Assembly: GCA_021299375.1 (NCBI GenBank) | Contig: JAJTGR010000020.1 | Location: forward strand, 1-35,155 | DNA length: 35,155 nt | Source: Gemmatimonadota bacterium | GTDB taxonomy: Bacteria > Gemmatimonadota > Gemmatimonadetes > Gemmatimonadales > Gemmatimonadaceae | Reading direction: 5' to 3' | In this document: piece by piece, positions 1 to 8,119 of the stretch | How positions within the stretch are numbered: position 1 is the first letter of the stretch | Layout: each line of letters opens with the position of its first letter | Position numbers and translations under genes: made by a program | The notes under the pieces: generated by a model | Databases searched by the model: none | The model's input: only the letters and a program-made list of their open reading frames with translations | What the model was told of the DNA's origin: nothing

Positions 1-773
1 CAGTGGCGCACACGCGCATTGGCTGGTACCGCAGCGTGAACGCCATTCACCATGGGTTCGCGATTGGCTCGTTCGTGGATGAATTGGCGCACGTATCCGG
101 CGAGGACCCGGCCGACTTCCTGCTCGCGCTGCTGGGGCCCGACCGGCAAGTCGATCTCTCGCAGGCGGGGCTCGTGAAACCGGCCAGTAACTACGGCGCG
201 TCGTGGACCGACCACCCACTCGATGCGGGACGCGCGCGCCGCGTGGTGGAGCTGGCCGTGGAGCAGAGTGGCTGGCGACGTGGTGCGCTGCCGCGAGGAC
301 GCGGGCGGGGCCTCGCCGTGCACCGCAGCTTCCTGTCGTATGTGGCGATGGTGGTGGAAGTGGAGGTGCTGCCCGACGGTACCGTGCTGGTACCACGAGC
401 CACCGTGGCCGTCGACGCGGGCTTCATCGCCAACCCCGACCGCGCCAGGGCGCAGATGGAGGGCGCGCTGGTGATGGCCATGAGCAACGTGCTGGCCAGT
501 GAGGTGACCTTCGCCAACGGGCGCGTGGTGCAGGCCAACTACCGCGACTACACGGTCATGCGCATGCGGGCGGCGCCCCGCGTGGTGGATGTGCACCTGA
601 TGCCCAGCGACGGACTGCCCGGCGGCATCGGTGAACCGGGAGTACCGCCGGCGTGCGGCGCCATCGCCAACGCCATCTTCGCCGCGACGGGCGTGCGTGT
701 GCGCACGCTGCCCGTGGGACGGCAGCTGGCGGGATGGCAGACGCGCGGCAGTGTGGGAGAGGGCGCCCGATGA
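1..773 (+). CDS. Molybdopterin-binding subunit of xanthine dehydrogenase/isoquinoline 1-oxidoreductase family (3' part)
   Basis: This is the C-terminal part of a molybdenum hydroxylase large subunit; the reading frame is open to the left edge (first full codon at base 3), so the 5' end lies outside the window. The visible 256 residues begin with a [21 protein letters not shown] segment, typical of the IorB-like branch in which the protein binds molybdopterin cytosine dinucleotide. Near the end it has [20 protein letters not shown], where the Glu after GG-IG corresponds to the catalytic Glu conserved in xanthine dehydrogenase relatives. Family members hydroxylate N-heterocycles or aldehydes with a 2Fe-2S partner subunit, which is not in view. 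The substrate cannot be read from sequence. The stop overlaps the ATG of the next gene, implying translational coupling. Confidence 0.88.
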   Translation, partial: VAHTRIGWYRSVNAIHHGFAIGSFVDELAHVSGEDPADFLLALLGPDRQVDLSQAGLVKPASNYGASWTDHPLDAGRARRVVELAVEQSGWRRGALPRGRGRGLAVHRSFLSYVAMVVEVEVLPDGTVLVPRATVAVDAGFIANPDRARAQMEGALVMAMSNVLASEVTFANGRVVQANYRDYTVMRMRAAPRVVDVHLMPSDGLPGGIGEPGVPPACGAIANAIFAATGVRVRTLPVGRQLAGWQTRGSVGEGAR

Positions 774-1060
774 GCGAAGCACGGTCGGCGAACCCGCTGC
801 ACGGCGTCACCCTCAAGGCCATGATCGAGCATCTGGTGGAGCGCTACGGCTGGGACGGCCTGGGCAGCCGCATCGAGATCCGCTGCTTCACGCATGACCC
901 GAGCGTGAACTCGTCGCTCAAGTTCCTGCGCAAGACGCCGTGGGCGCGCGCCAAGGTGGAATCGCTCTACCTCCACTCGGTGGCGCATCCGCGCAAGCGG
1001 CCGGCCGCGGTGCCTCCGTCGGTGGCTCCCACGCTGCCTCCCACCGAGTCGTCGGCGTAG
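770..1060 (+). CDS. VF530 family (DUF2132) DNA-binding protein
   Basis: A 96-residue protein starting at an ATG inside the ATGA overlap with the preceding gene. Residues about 9-66 carry the VF530 signature: [20 protein letters not shown], then [36 protein letters not shown]. The family prototype is a small double-stranded DNA-binding protein of alpha/beta fold, and its cellular role is poorly known. A basic/proline-rich tail of about 30 residues follows ([20 protein letters not shown]) and is probably disordered. Coupling to a molybdenum hydroxylase gene is unexpected and may only reflect compact packing. The stop lies 7 bp from the convergent stop of the next gene. Confidence 0.85.
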   Translation: MSEARSANPLHGVTLKAMIEHLVERYGWDGLGSRIEIRCFTHDPSVNSSLKFLRKTPWARAKVESLYLHSVAHPRKRPAAVPPSVAPTLPPTESSA

Positions 1061-1067
1061 CCCACAT

Positions 1068-2759
1068 TCAGCGCGGCAGCGGCGAGGGCCATGCGAGGGG
1101 CACGCCGTCGCGCGACAGCAGCGCCTGGAACGCCGCGAGCTGCGCTGGCGAATTCCGCACCGCCCGCGCTGTGGTGCGCTGCGCCTGGCAGAACGCCACG
1201 AGCGCGCCCACGCTCTCGCCGATGTTCCACTCGATGGGGTGCAGGCGGTAGCAGCCGTTGGTGAGGTGCGTGACGCCGAGGTTCTTGCAGGCAGGCAGCA
1301 GGTTTTCCATGCGGCGTGGGATGAGTGCGCCCAGCGGGATCTGGAACGGCAGCGTGTCGCCGTATTGCCCGCGGTCGCCGCGCGTGGTGAGGTGGAGGTC
1401 CATGCTGTAGTGGCCGATGCCGACGCTGTCGGCGAAGGGCGCCGCCGTCAGCTCGGCGCGAGGGCGGGCGGTCTCGCGCTGGCGCGCCTCAACGGTGACA
1501 TGCTGCTCGCACACCGTGAACTCGGCGGCGATGCGCCGGCTCTCGCGGATGTACGGATACATCGCGAAGCCGTCATCGGTGCCCATGATGTCGCGGCGGA
1601 GGCGCAGCCCCGGCCATCCCGCGCCGCCGTCCGGGCGCGGGACCTCGGTCTGCAGCCAGTACAGCAGCGACAGGCTGAGTTGCTTCGCGCGCGCCACGTG
1701 CGTGGCCGCCTCCATCGGTGATACATCGATGAGGGAGCCGAAGCTGTAGTCGTTCTGCCCCCAGTTCACGATCGTGACGTCGCTGTCGTACGTGCCGGGT
1801 ACGAAGTGCGTGCGATCGATGATGCGGCGGTACGACCAGAAGCCGGTGCGCCTCACGGGATCGAATCCGAGACGCCTCGAGCCCGCGTCGTCGAAGCTCA
1901 GCACGCGGGTGCGCGGCTCCCCCGAGGGCGGGTCGAGCGTCAGGTCACGCCAGTACGCGTACTCGGCCGGGCGATCGATGACGTGTGACTCACCGGGGCG
2001 ATGATCCATGGCGAAGCACAGGGTGAAGCCCTGCACGTTGTCCGGCTCCGGTGAGGCCTTGGCATGCGGCTCCCCTGTCTGCGCCTGCGACTCGGCGCCG
2101 GTCACGTACTCCGTTCGCGTGAGCGGGAGCAGCTCGCCGAGTTCGGTGGCGTCGGCGAAGTGCGGGGCGCGCAGCGCGATCCGGTCACCCGACAACGCGT
2201 GCTGCACCAGGACTGCGCGCACCGTATCTCCATCGACGTCGGCGGCGACGGCACGATGCTGGCGCAGGATGCGCAACTGCCCGGTGGCCACGAACGGGGC
2301 GAGCTGCGTCTCCAGCACGGTGAGCCATACGCGCGGCTCGGCGCACAGTCGCGACACCCAGCCGTTGCCGGGATTGAGACGGGCGTTGGCGCGTGCGGCC
2401 GCGGTCAGTGGGGTGTGCTGGCGGTAGTGCGCGCGCACCGCCTCGCGCAGGGCACGATAGCTCGCCGTGCCGCCGATCGTCTCGATCCAGGCGTTTTCGT
2501 CGGGCGGCACCGCCTGCTGCGTGAGCTGCCCGCCGATCCAGTCGGTCTCCTCAGTCATGATCACGCGCAGGCCGAGACGTGCCGCGGCCAGCGCGGCCGC
2601 GCAGCCACCAAGCCCGCCGCCGATGATCACCAGGTCGGCGCTGAGCTCCGCGTCGCTGGATCGGCTGAGGCGTCGCGCCCCAACACACGCCGAGGCCGCG
2701 ACCACGAGCGGTGCAGCCAGAGCGGTCTGGGTCAGGAATGCGCGCCGGGAGAGATTCAT
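1068..2759 (-). CDS. Tat-exported FAD-dependent oxidoreductase
   Basis: A 563-residue flavoprotein of the FAD_oxidored (PF12831-like) type. The N-terminus MNLSRRAFLTQTALAAPLVV is a twin-arginine signal (RRAFL), and it is followed by AASAC at residues 21-25, so it may also be a lipoprotein. The dinucleotide-binding Rossmann motif is at about residues 44-60 (VIIGGGLGGCAAALAAARLG), followed by TEETDWIGGQLTQQ, which is typical of this family. The C-terminal part (IPLGALIPRRMENLLPACKNLGVTHLTNGCYRLHPIEWNIGESVG) is the conserved FAD-contacting tail. Relatives are annotated only as FAD-dependent oxidoreductases acting in the periplasm, and the substrate is unknown. It is monocistronic and convergent with the VF530 gene. 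Confidence 0.88.
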   Translation of the reverse strand: MNLSRRAFLTQTALAAPLVVAASACVGARRLSRSSDAELSADLVIIGGGLGGCAAALAAARLGLRVIMTEETDWIGGQLTQQAVPPDENAWIETIGGTASYRALREAVRAHYRQHTPLTAAARANARLNPGNGWVSRLCAEPRVWLTVLETQLAPFVATGQLRILRQHRAVAADVDGDTVRAVLVQHALSGDRIALRAPHFADATELGELLPLTRTEYVTGAESQAQTGEPHAKASPEPDNVQGFTLCFAMDHRPGESHVIDRPAEYAYWRDLTLDPPSGEPRTRVLSFDDAGSRRLGFDPVRRTGFWSYRRIIDRTHFVPGTYDSDVTIVNWGQNDYSFGSLIDVSPMEAATHVARAKQLSLSLLYWLQTEVPRPDGGAGWPGLRLRRDIMGTDDGFAMYPYIRESRRIAAEFTVCEQHVTVEARQRETARPRAELTAAPFADSVGIGHYSMDLHLTTRGDRGQYGDTLPFQIPLGALIPRRMENLLPACKNLGVTHLTNGCYRLHPIEWNIGESVGALVAFCQAQRTTARAVRNSPAQLAAFQALLSRDGVPLAWPSPLPR

Positions 2760-2955
2760 CGGGTTGGACGGGTCACGGATGCGGACACATTGTCCCTTGC
2801 GGAAGGCGTGTGATGGACAGTCGCCCGCCGATGGGCCTCTGTCACCCCGGAATTCGACGATATGTCGGGAATCTTCGACTATCGCAACTTTCCGCCGATG
2901 AACGGGGGTACCTTGCGAAAGAGAAAATACTGCTCACCTTTCGCTCCCCCTCGAT

Positions 2956-3363
2956 ATGGCCGCTCTCCGCCTTCGTCACTTCGTGACTTACCACAACCCC
3001 GGCACGACGGGGAGCGACTTCACCACGGTGAAGACCTTCGGCGCCTTGTCCACCAAGCGAGTGCGGGACATCGAGGGCGACATGGCCTGGATGATCGGTC
3101 GCAAGCAGGACACGAGCGACTTCTATCTCTTCGGCCGTTTTCGTGTGGCGGCGCAGCGTCAGGATCCGGCGAACGCCGCGTCGTTCCACGTCAGTGGCAC
3201 CAACGGCTACTGGTTCAAGTCGCCGGTGCTCCTCAATGACCTGCCGTGGTTCGCCGACATGAAGCGCAAGGCGGCGGGCAGCACCGCGGGCTTTCACGCC
3301 GTGAACGACGAGGACGTACTCGATGGATTGCGTGCCGCCCACGTGGAAGCGATGCAGTCGTAG
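2956..3363 (+). CDS. Hypothetical protein, 135 aa
   Basis: I do not recognise a family with confidence. The frame has gene-like composition and starts MAALRLRHFVTYHNPGTTG; an aromatic-rich core (DFYLFGRFRV..., GYWFKSPVLLNDLPWFADMKRK) suggests a small globular domain without signal peptide or membrane segment. The pattern 'small beta protein beginning with a short FVTYHN strand and a middle YLFGRFRV strand' loosely resembles PUA/EVE-like ligand-binding domains, but this is only an impression. It lies between two minus-strand genes, and its stop codon lies in a hairpin shared with the convergent neighbour. The opposite-strand frame over the same DNA looks like a shadow. Confidence 0.6.
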   Translation: MAALRLRHFVTYHNPGTTGSDFTTVKTFGALSTKRVRDIEGDMAWMIGRKQDTSDFYLFGRFRVAAQRQDPANAASFHVSGTNGYWFKSPVLLNDLPWFADMKRKAAGSTAGFHAVNDEDVLDGLRAAHVEAMQS

Positions 3364-3385
3364 CCGCTGCCGGCGCTGCGGCTAC
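3360..3385. terminator. Bidirectional terminator-like hairpin over two stop codons
   Basis: A perfect 8-bp inverted repeat, GTAGCCGC (3360-3367) and GCGGCTAC (3378-3385), flanks a 10-nt loop. It contains the TAG of the 135-aa gene (3361-3363) and the TAG of the convergent plug-domain gene (3384-3382). Only a short T run (TTT) follows on the + strand, so intrinsic termination is plausible but not certain. Confidence 0.5.
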
Positions 3386-4887
3386 TTTCGCCAGATGACG
3401 ATGGCGCCACAGACGTCGTTGACGCCGATCAGGAACTGCGGGGGCACGAGACCGGCCCGGTAGATCTCGATGCCCATGATGTCCTCGGGGTACAGCGCGC
3501 CATCGATGTCGGCCGCGAACAGCCCGGGAATCGGGAGCCCGTTCATCACGATCGTGGGTGAGCACCGGGACGTGAACAGGCCGCGCATCTGGATGCCGAC
3601 GTCGCCCACGCCCCCGATCCCGTCCACCCACAAGCCGGGCACATTGCGCAGCATGTCGGTGATGAACAGCGGATTGCTGCGCTGAATGTCGGCGGCGGTG
3701 ATGTAGCGCCCCACGCCACTGCGCGCGCGCTCCATGAACTCCCGTTGCACGCTGTACACGGCGTAGCGCGCCGTGACCTTCACCGTATCAAGTACCGAAC
3801 GCAGGGTGGCCAGCGACAGCTCTACCGGCGCCGCCTCGGCGACCACGTCGATGGTCTGTCGGTCGGGGTAGAAGCCCACGGCCCGCGCCTCGAGGCGCCG
3901 GGTGCCTTCGGGCGCGCCGACCAGTTCCCACTCGCCGCGGGCGTTGCTGCGCGTCTGCGGCCCGTTCACGATGCCCACCTGCACACCGGCGATCGGGCGA
4001 CCGGAGCTGGCGTGGCGCACCACGCCGCGCAACCGGCCCTCGCCCACGTGCACCACCCGCGCGGGGAGCGCGAGCGAGTCTCCCACCTCGGGCACCCGTC
4101 CGTCCTGCTCCACCCGCGTCTGCGCGGTACCCAGGTACAGCTCGTGCCGCCGGAAGCCATCGGCAGCGAGCTGCGTCTCCACGAAGTCGGTGCTGTCGCG
4201 GCCGCGGCTGGCCATGAGCACCACGGTGCCGGGGCTCGGCACATGGCAGAAGGCGTACCAGCCGTTGTCACCCGAGGTGACCGTGGTGCGCGGGGTGCGG
4301 CGCTGCAGCGCGTTGTTGCCCAGCACGAACTCGGCCCACTCCACTGCCACCGTGGCGCCGGCCACGGGGTCACCGGTGCGGGCATCGCGCACGATCCCCA
4401 TGAGCACCGTCCCGGCGGCGTTGGCCGCGCCGCGACCGCACAACGCGGCGCGGATGCGCGGCGCCGACGGAATGGCGAGATCGCGGCGCACGGATTCCGA
4501 GGAGACGGCCGACACCGTCAGCGGCTCGGCGATGGGCGCCAGGCCGAGTGAATCGAGCTTCGGATGGAAGAACCCGATGGTGTACTGCCCCGATGGCACG
4601 TCGTGCAGGACGTAGCGGCCGTCGGCGTCGGTGGTCACGGTCCGTGTCCGCGGGACCGCTCCCTCGGCGCTGACGAGCTGCACGCCTGCGCCGCGCACCG
4701 GTGCCCCGAAGAGGCTGTCGTAGACGATGCCCGCAATGCTGCTGGTGGGCTGCGCTGCGGCGGTACTGCGATGGGCCGCCATCGCGACAGCCGGCCGGGC
4801 CGCCACCGAGGGACGCGGCGGCTGCGCCATGGCGACCGGCACGCCGGCCGCCAACACCAGGACAAGAGACGACAGGGTCACGCGCAT
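3382..4887 (-). CDS. Secreted protein with three carboxypeptidase-like regulatory domains and a terminal TonB-plug domain
   Basis: A 501-residue exported protein. The signal peptide is MRVTLSSLVLVLAAGVPVAMAQ. Three carboxypeptidase-regulatory-like (beta-sandwich) domains follow: about 49-135 (SIAGIVYDSLFGAPVRGAGVQL...), 155-255 (LMGIVRDARTGDPVAGATVAV...) and 280-360 (LRGVVRHASSGRPIAGVQVGI...). The last about 115 residues are a TonB-receptor plug domain (ITAADIQRSNPLFITDMLRNVPGLWV ... IVMNGLPIPG ... IEIYR ... CGAIVIWRK). There is no beta-barrel after the plug, and the stop follows directly. Two cysteines in the plug (RCSPTIVMNG and VCGAIVIW) could form a disulfide. Plug-only proteins of this kind recur in Gemmatimonadota, with unknown role. 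Confidence is high for the domains and low for function. Confidence 0.85.
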   Translation of the reverse strand: MRVTLSSLVLVLAAGVPVAMAQPPRPSVAARPAVAMAAHRSTAAAQPTSSIAGIVYDSLFGAPVRGAGVQLVSAEGAVPRTRTVTTDADGRYVLHDVPSGQYTIGFFHPKLDSLGLAPIAEPLTVSAVSSESVRRDLAIPSAPRIRAALCGRGAANAAGTVLMGIVRDARTGDPVAGATVAVEWAEFVLGNNALQRRTPRTTVTSGDNGWYAFCHVPSPGTVVLMASRGRDSTDFVETQLAADGFRRHELYLGTAQTRVEQDGRVPEVGDSLALPARVVHVGEGRLRGVVRHASSGRPIAGVQVGIVNGPQTRSNARGEWELVGAPEGTRRLEARAVGFYPDRQTIDVVAEAAPVELSLATLRSVLDTVKVTARYAVYSVQREFMERARSGVGRYITAADIQRSNPLFITDMLRNVPGLWVDGIGGVGDVGIQMRGLFTSRCSPTIVMNGLPIPGLFAADIDGALYPEDIMGIEIYRAGLVPPQFLIGVNDVCGAIVIWRK

Positions 4888-4951
4888 CGGGCATTGCCTC
4901 GCAAGGAGTGTCGATTCAAGCTATGCGTGTTTCCGACGCCCGCCAGTATCC

Positions 4952-5992
4952 ATGGCTCCCCTCAGCCCCGTCCCGATGCCCCGCTGGTCCCTCCGGCGCC
5001 GCCCGGCCGTCCTTCGCCCGACGTGCGCGGTGGGCATGTGGGTGCGGCATGTGCTGCTGGCCCAGGTGGTGCTGCCGGCGGTGTGGCCAGTGGTCGCGGC
5101 CGCGCAGGGCGCGCCGCCGTCGTCATCCACGGCGCCACCGCCGGCCGCCCAGCACCCGTCGCCCATGCAGGAACGGACGCGGCTGCATGCGCGGCTCGCG
5201 CCCGCTTCCCTCGACGGGGTCACGCGCCGCGTGGTGGGCCCAGGCGGCCGCCCCGTGGATCTGTGGATCTCACGAAAGGCCGAGGCGGCGCTGCGGCGGC
5301 ACGGCCATTTCGACGTGGTCGTGCACTTTCATGGCGCGGCATGGCTACCGCAGCAGGCTGTTGCCGACCTCGGGGTGCCGGCGGTGGCGGTCGTCGTCAA
5401 CCTGGGGTCGGGCTCCGGTATCTACGATCGCACCTACCGCGACCCGGCCGCCTTCGACTCGCTGCTGGCCGTGGTGACGCGGGCGGCTGGCGAAGGCACC
5501 ACACGCCCGGTGCGCATCCGCCGCCTCACCCTCACCGCCTACTCGGCCGGCCACGGGGCGGTGCGGGCCATCCTGCGCGAGCCGCGACGCGCCGCCACCG
5601 TGCAGGCCGTGCTGCTGCTGGATGGTATGCACACGTCGTACGTGCCCGAGGGGCGTGTGCTCGCCGACGGCGGCACCCTCGACACCACCAACCTCACCGC
5701 GCTGGCGGCCTATGCCCGCTCGGCCATGCGCGGCGAGGCCCGCTTCGTGGTCACGCACTCCGAGATCTTCCCGGGCACGTTTGCGAGCACCACGGAAACC
5801 GCCGACTGGCTGCTCGAATCCCTCGGTGTGCGTCGGCGCCCCGTCCTGCGATGGGGCCCGCGCGGGCTGCAGCAGCTGAGCGAGGCCCGCGCGGGGGGCT
5901 TTCGCCTGCGAGGCTACGCGGGGAACTCGGCGCCGGACCACATCGACCAGTTCCATGCGATGCCGGAACTGCTGCGAGAGCTCTGGCGGTAG
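4952..5992 (+). CDS. Exported alpha/beta-hydrolase-like protein
   Basis: The frame is open well upstream, but the gene is divergent from the plug-domain gene that starts at 4887, so I place the start at ATG 4952. ATG 4976 and ATG 5036 are alternatives, and the last gives a clean signal peptide (MWVRHVLLAQVVLPAVWPVVAAAQG). The mature part has an early strand DVVVHFHGAAWLPQQ, resembling the oxyanion-hole HG motif of alpha/beta hydrolases. It then has LTAYSAGHGAVRAIL, a nucleophile-elbow-like G/A-x-S-x-G sequence. A late HIDQF could hold the catalytic His. These features fit a serine hydrolase (esterase-like) in the periplasm. No closer family can be named. The gene ends 6 bp before the large palindrome. 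Confidence 0.68.
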   Translation: MAPLSPVPMPRWSLRRRPAVLRPTCAVGMWVRHVLLAQVVLPAVWPVVAAAQGAPPSSSTAPPPAAQHPSPMQERTRLHARLAPASLDGVTRRVVGPGGRPVDLWISRKAEAALRRHGHFDVVVHFHGAAWLPQQAVADLGVPAVAVVVNLGSGSGIYDRTYRDPAAFDSLLAVVTRAAGEGTTRPVRIRRLTLTAYSAGHGAVRAILREPRRAATVQAVLLLDGMHTSYVPEGRVLADGGTLDTTNLTALAAYARSAMRGEARFVVTHSEIFPGTFASTTETADWLLESLGVRRRPVLRWGPRGLQQLSEARAGGFRLRGYAGNSAPDHIDQFHAMPELLRELWR

Positions 5993-5997
5993 TGGGC

Positions 5998-6334
5998 ACT
6001 GGCCTCTCGTGTCTCGGAGTTGGAGAGGGCAGAGTCCAGAGGGAGAATGCAGACGACGATAGAGGATTGAGACGGTGAGCCACCTACGAGTCGATCGCCA
6101 GAGCACGTCATCCGCTGTCGATCGCCAGAGCACGTCATCCGCTGGGGCGGCACCCTGCGGGTGCGCCCCTGCCGCCAGCGAGGCCACGGCTGCGCCCGCC
6201 GGCGGATGAAGTGCTCGGCGCTCCCAGGTCTTGAGTGGCTCAGCGTCTCAATCCTCCATCGCCGTCTCGGTTCGAGATCCTGAGCACTCAGCGCTGAGAT
6301 CCGAGTACTGGGATCTCAGAAACGAGAGGTCAGT
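5998..6334. repeat. Nested imperfect palindrome filling a convergent intergenic gap
   Basis: The left and right halves are colinear inverted copies in at least four blocks. Block 1: 5998-6018 pairs with 6314-6334 (core CCTCTCGT/ACGAGAGG). Block 2: 6055-6083 pairs with 6235-6266 (core GAGGATTGAGACG). Block 3: 6096-6115 pairs with 6202-6220 (core AGCAC.TCATCCGC). A central hairpin GCACCC-TGC-GGGTGC lies at 6150-6164. Inside the right half are further small palindromes: CTGAGCACTCAG (6280-6291), CTCAGCGCTGAG (6287-6298) and CTGAGATC...GATCTCAG (6294-6319). The element reaches into the stop codon of the convergent DUF885 gene. Transcripts from either side would fold into a long hairpin. No coding potential was seen. 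Confidence 0.8.
6091..6144. repeat. Exact 27-bp tandem duplication
   Basis: Two perfect head-to-tail copies of a 27-bp unit, 6091-6117 and 6118-6144, beginning TCGATCGCCAGAGCACG. The unit lies in the left half of the large palindrome. The right half has only one matching (inverted) copy, at 6202-6220, so the duplication arose after the palindrome formed. Confidence 0.95.
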
Positions 6335-8039
6335 TGCGGAAGGGTAGTGGCCCTTGTCCTTCTCGCAGCTCTCGCACCATCCGGTCGTCTCCGGTCAGCT
6401 CCCAGTAGATGAGCGAGACCGGGATCATCCCGGCGGCGTTCACCTCGTCGAAGAATCGGCCCATCGTGAACGCGCTGCCGAGCTGCCGGGCGCGCTCGGC
6501 GATGGCCTCTTCCATCAATCGGCCGCCGGTGACGTAGCTGGCGCCGTAGCCGGGCTGCCGCAGGTACAGGTGCTGCTCGAAGCCCAGCAGCGGATCGCGG
6601 CGCATCCAGCCACGCGGCGTCCAATTCACATGCAGGTCGCCGGCCTGCGCCATCGTCAGTTCGTTCGCGTGGGCGTATAGGTTGCCGAGCCCGCGGGCCG
6701 CGCGGGCGGTGAGCATCACCCACACGATCTCACGCGAGCGCGGGCTGTCATCGTACAGCCCGGCGTGCATCGTCCACTCCTCCATCACGGTGGCCATGCC
6801 CTCGGCGCGGCTCATCCACACGTTGTACTTGAGGGCACTGCGACGAATGGGGCTCGGATGCGGTGCCACGCGGATGCGCATGTTGTCCCACCAGTGGTAG
6901 AGGTGGGCCCACAGGGTGCGCGGATCACGGTGCGTGGCCTGGGCGAAGAAATTGCGCGTGGGCTCGGGGGAGAAGCCCATGAAGCGTTCGCGGAGCGCGC
7001 GGTCCATCCACGGCTCCATGGTGATGAGCTTCTTGTCGCGCCAGAACGCGAGGTACTTGGGCAGCATCGTGTCCTGCAGTGCCGCAAACTCGGCGGCGTT
7101 GGCGGCCACCTTCATCGGCGGCAGCGTCGCGTTGCGGGCTTCTTCGAGGCGGAGTGCCGCGTGGGCCCGCGCCAGCTCGCGGCGCGTGATGGTGACCTCG
7201 TCCTCCCACGTCAGCGGCACCAGGAGCACGTTGCGCAGGTACCACGTGTATTGTGCCTTGCCGATCCCCGAGGGGCCGGTCCGCTTGGGGGACTCGTCGC
7301 GCAGCCACTGCGCAAACTGGTCGGTGGCCGTGCGGGCCGACGTGATGGCAGCGAGCAGCGCCTTGTCACGCGCCGGGACGCGCGTGTGGAGCGTTTCGAG
7401 CGCCTCGCTCTGCTCCTCGAACGAGCGCACGCCGCCCACCCACAGGTCGCGGGCGTTGGCCTGCGCCAGGTTCACCCGGGCCTGCGCGAGCAGCGTGGGA
7501 ATCGTCTGCAGGTCGGCGGTCAGGCGCCGCGTTTCGTCGGCCGACAGGAGGCGGATGGTGTCGAGTACGGTGCGCGGCCAGATGCCGTATTGCCACAGGC
7601 GGATGGCACCGTGGATGGTCGGACCCTCCTCAGCGGGCGTATCGCTTTCTTCGGTCCGCACCGAGGCATAGTAGGCCGGGTCGCGGGCGAACGGCTGCAG
7701 CACGGTCAGGTGATACAGCATGCCGTTCATCTCGGCGCGCACGAGGTGCCAGTCCACCTGCTCGGCGACGGTCCAGCCGGTCGTATCGAGGGCAGCGAGG
7801 CGAGCCTGCAACCCCCGCAGCTCGGCGAGCCGGCGCGTATTGGTGGCCGGCGTGTAGTCGGGGATGCCGTTCACGCGCGGCGGTTCCTCGAACGTGCGCC
7901 ACGTGGTGAACAGCGTCAGCAGGTCGGCGTAGGTGCGGCTGGGGGCGCGCTGGGAGGCAAGTGGGGTCGCCGTCGGCGCAGCGGCGGCCAGCAGCGACAG
8001 GGCAACGCTGGCGGCGCGGAGGGAGCGAGTCGTGAGCAT
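6330..8039 (-). CDS. DUF885 family protein, apparently lacking the HExxPGHH motif
   Basis: A 569-residue exported protein. The start is ATG 8039, giving the signal peptide MLTTRSLRAASVALSLLAAAAPTATPLA|S; the frame extends further upstream but without a signal. The second half matches the DUF885 pattern: EGMATVMEEW (family EGWALYAE), LHVNWT, QPGYGASYVTGGRLMEEAIAERARQLGSAFTMGRFFDEVNAAGMIPVSLI. DUF885 proteins are thought to be metallopeptidase-like through a HExxPGHH motif. The equivalent place here reads ATHRDPRTLWAHLYHWWDN, so the metal site appears lost or altered. It may be a non-catalytic relative. The 3' end runs into the palindromic repeat. It is divergent from the permease gene, with 80 bp between starts. 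Confidence 0.7.
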   Translation of the reverse strand: MLTTRSLRAASVALSLLAAAAPTATPLASQRAPSRTYADLLTLFTTWRTFEEPPRVNGIPDYTPATNTRRLAELRGLQARLAALDTTGWTVAEQVDWHLVRAEMNGMLYHLTVLQPFARDPAYYASVRTEESDTPAEEGPTIHGAIRLWQYGIWPRTVLDTIRLLSADETRRLTADLQTIPTLLAQARVNLAQANARDLWVGGVRSFEEQSEALETLHTRVPARDKALLAAITSARTATDQFAQWLRDESPKRTGPSGIGKAQYTWYLRNVLLVPLTWEDEVTITRRELARAHAALRLEEARNATLPPMKVAANAAEFAALQDTMLPKYLAFWRDKKLITMEPWMDRALRERFMGFSPEPTRNFFAQATHRDPRTLWAHLYHWWDNMRIRVAPHPSPIRRSALKYNVWMSRAEGMATVMEEWTMHAGLYDDSPRSREIVWVMLTARAARGLGNLYAHANELTMAQAGDLHVNWTPRGWMRRDPLLGFEQHLYLRQPGYGASYVTGGRLMEEAIAERARQLGSAFTMGRFFDEVNAAGMIPVSLIYWELTGDDRMVRELREGQGPLPFRN

Positions 8040-8119
8040 GGCCCAAGGTGAAGGGGTGGCCCGACGAACGCCAGCGGCGTGCACTTCCACGCGCGCGGCC
8101 CGGACTGCATCCTCCCCGC

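Noticed and set aside
6091-6144. Possible CRISPR or integron-type repeat
   Set aside because: There are only two copies with no spacer between them; it is a simple tandem duplication inside a palindrome.
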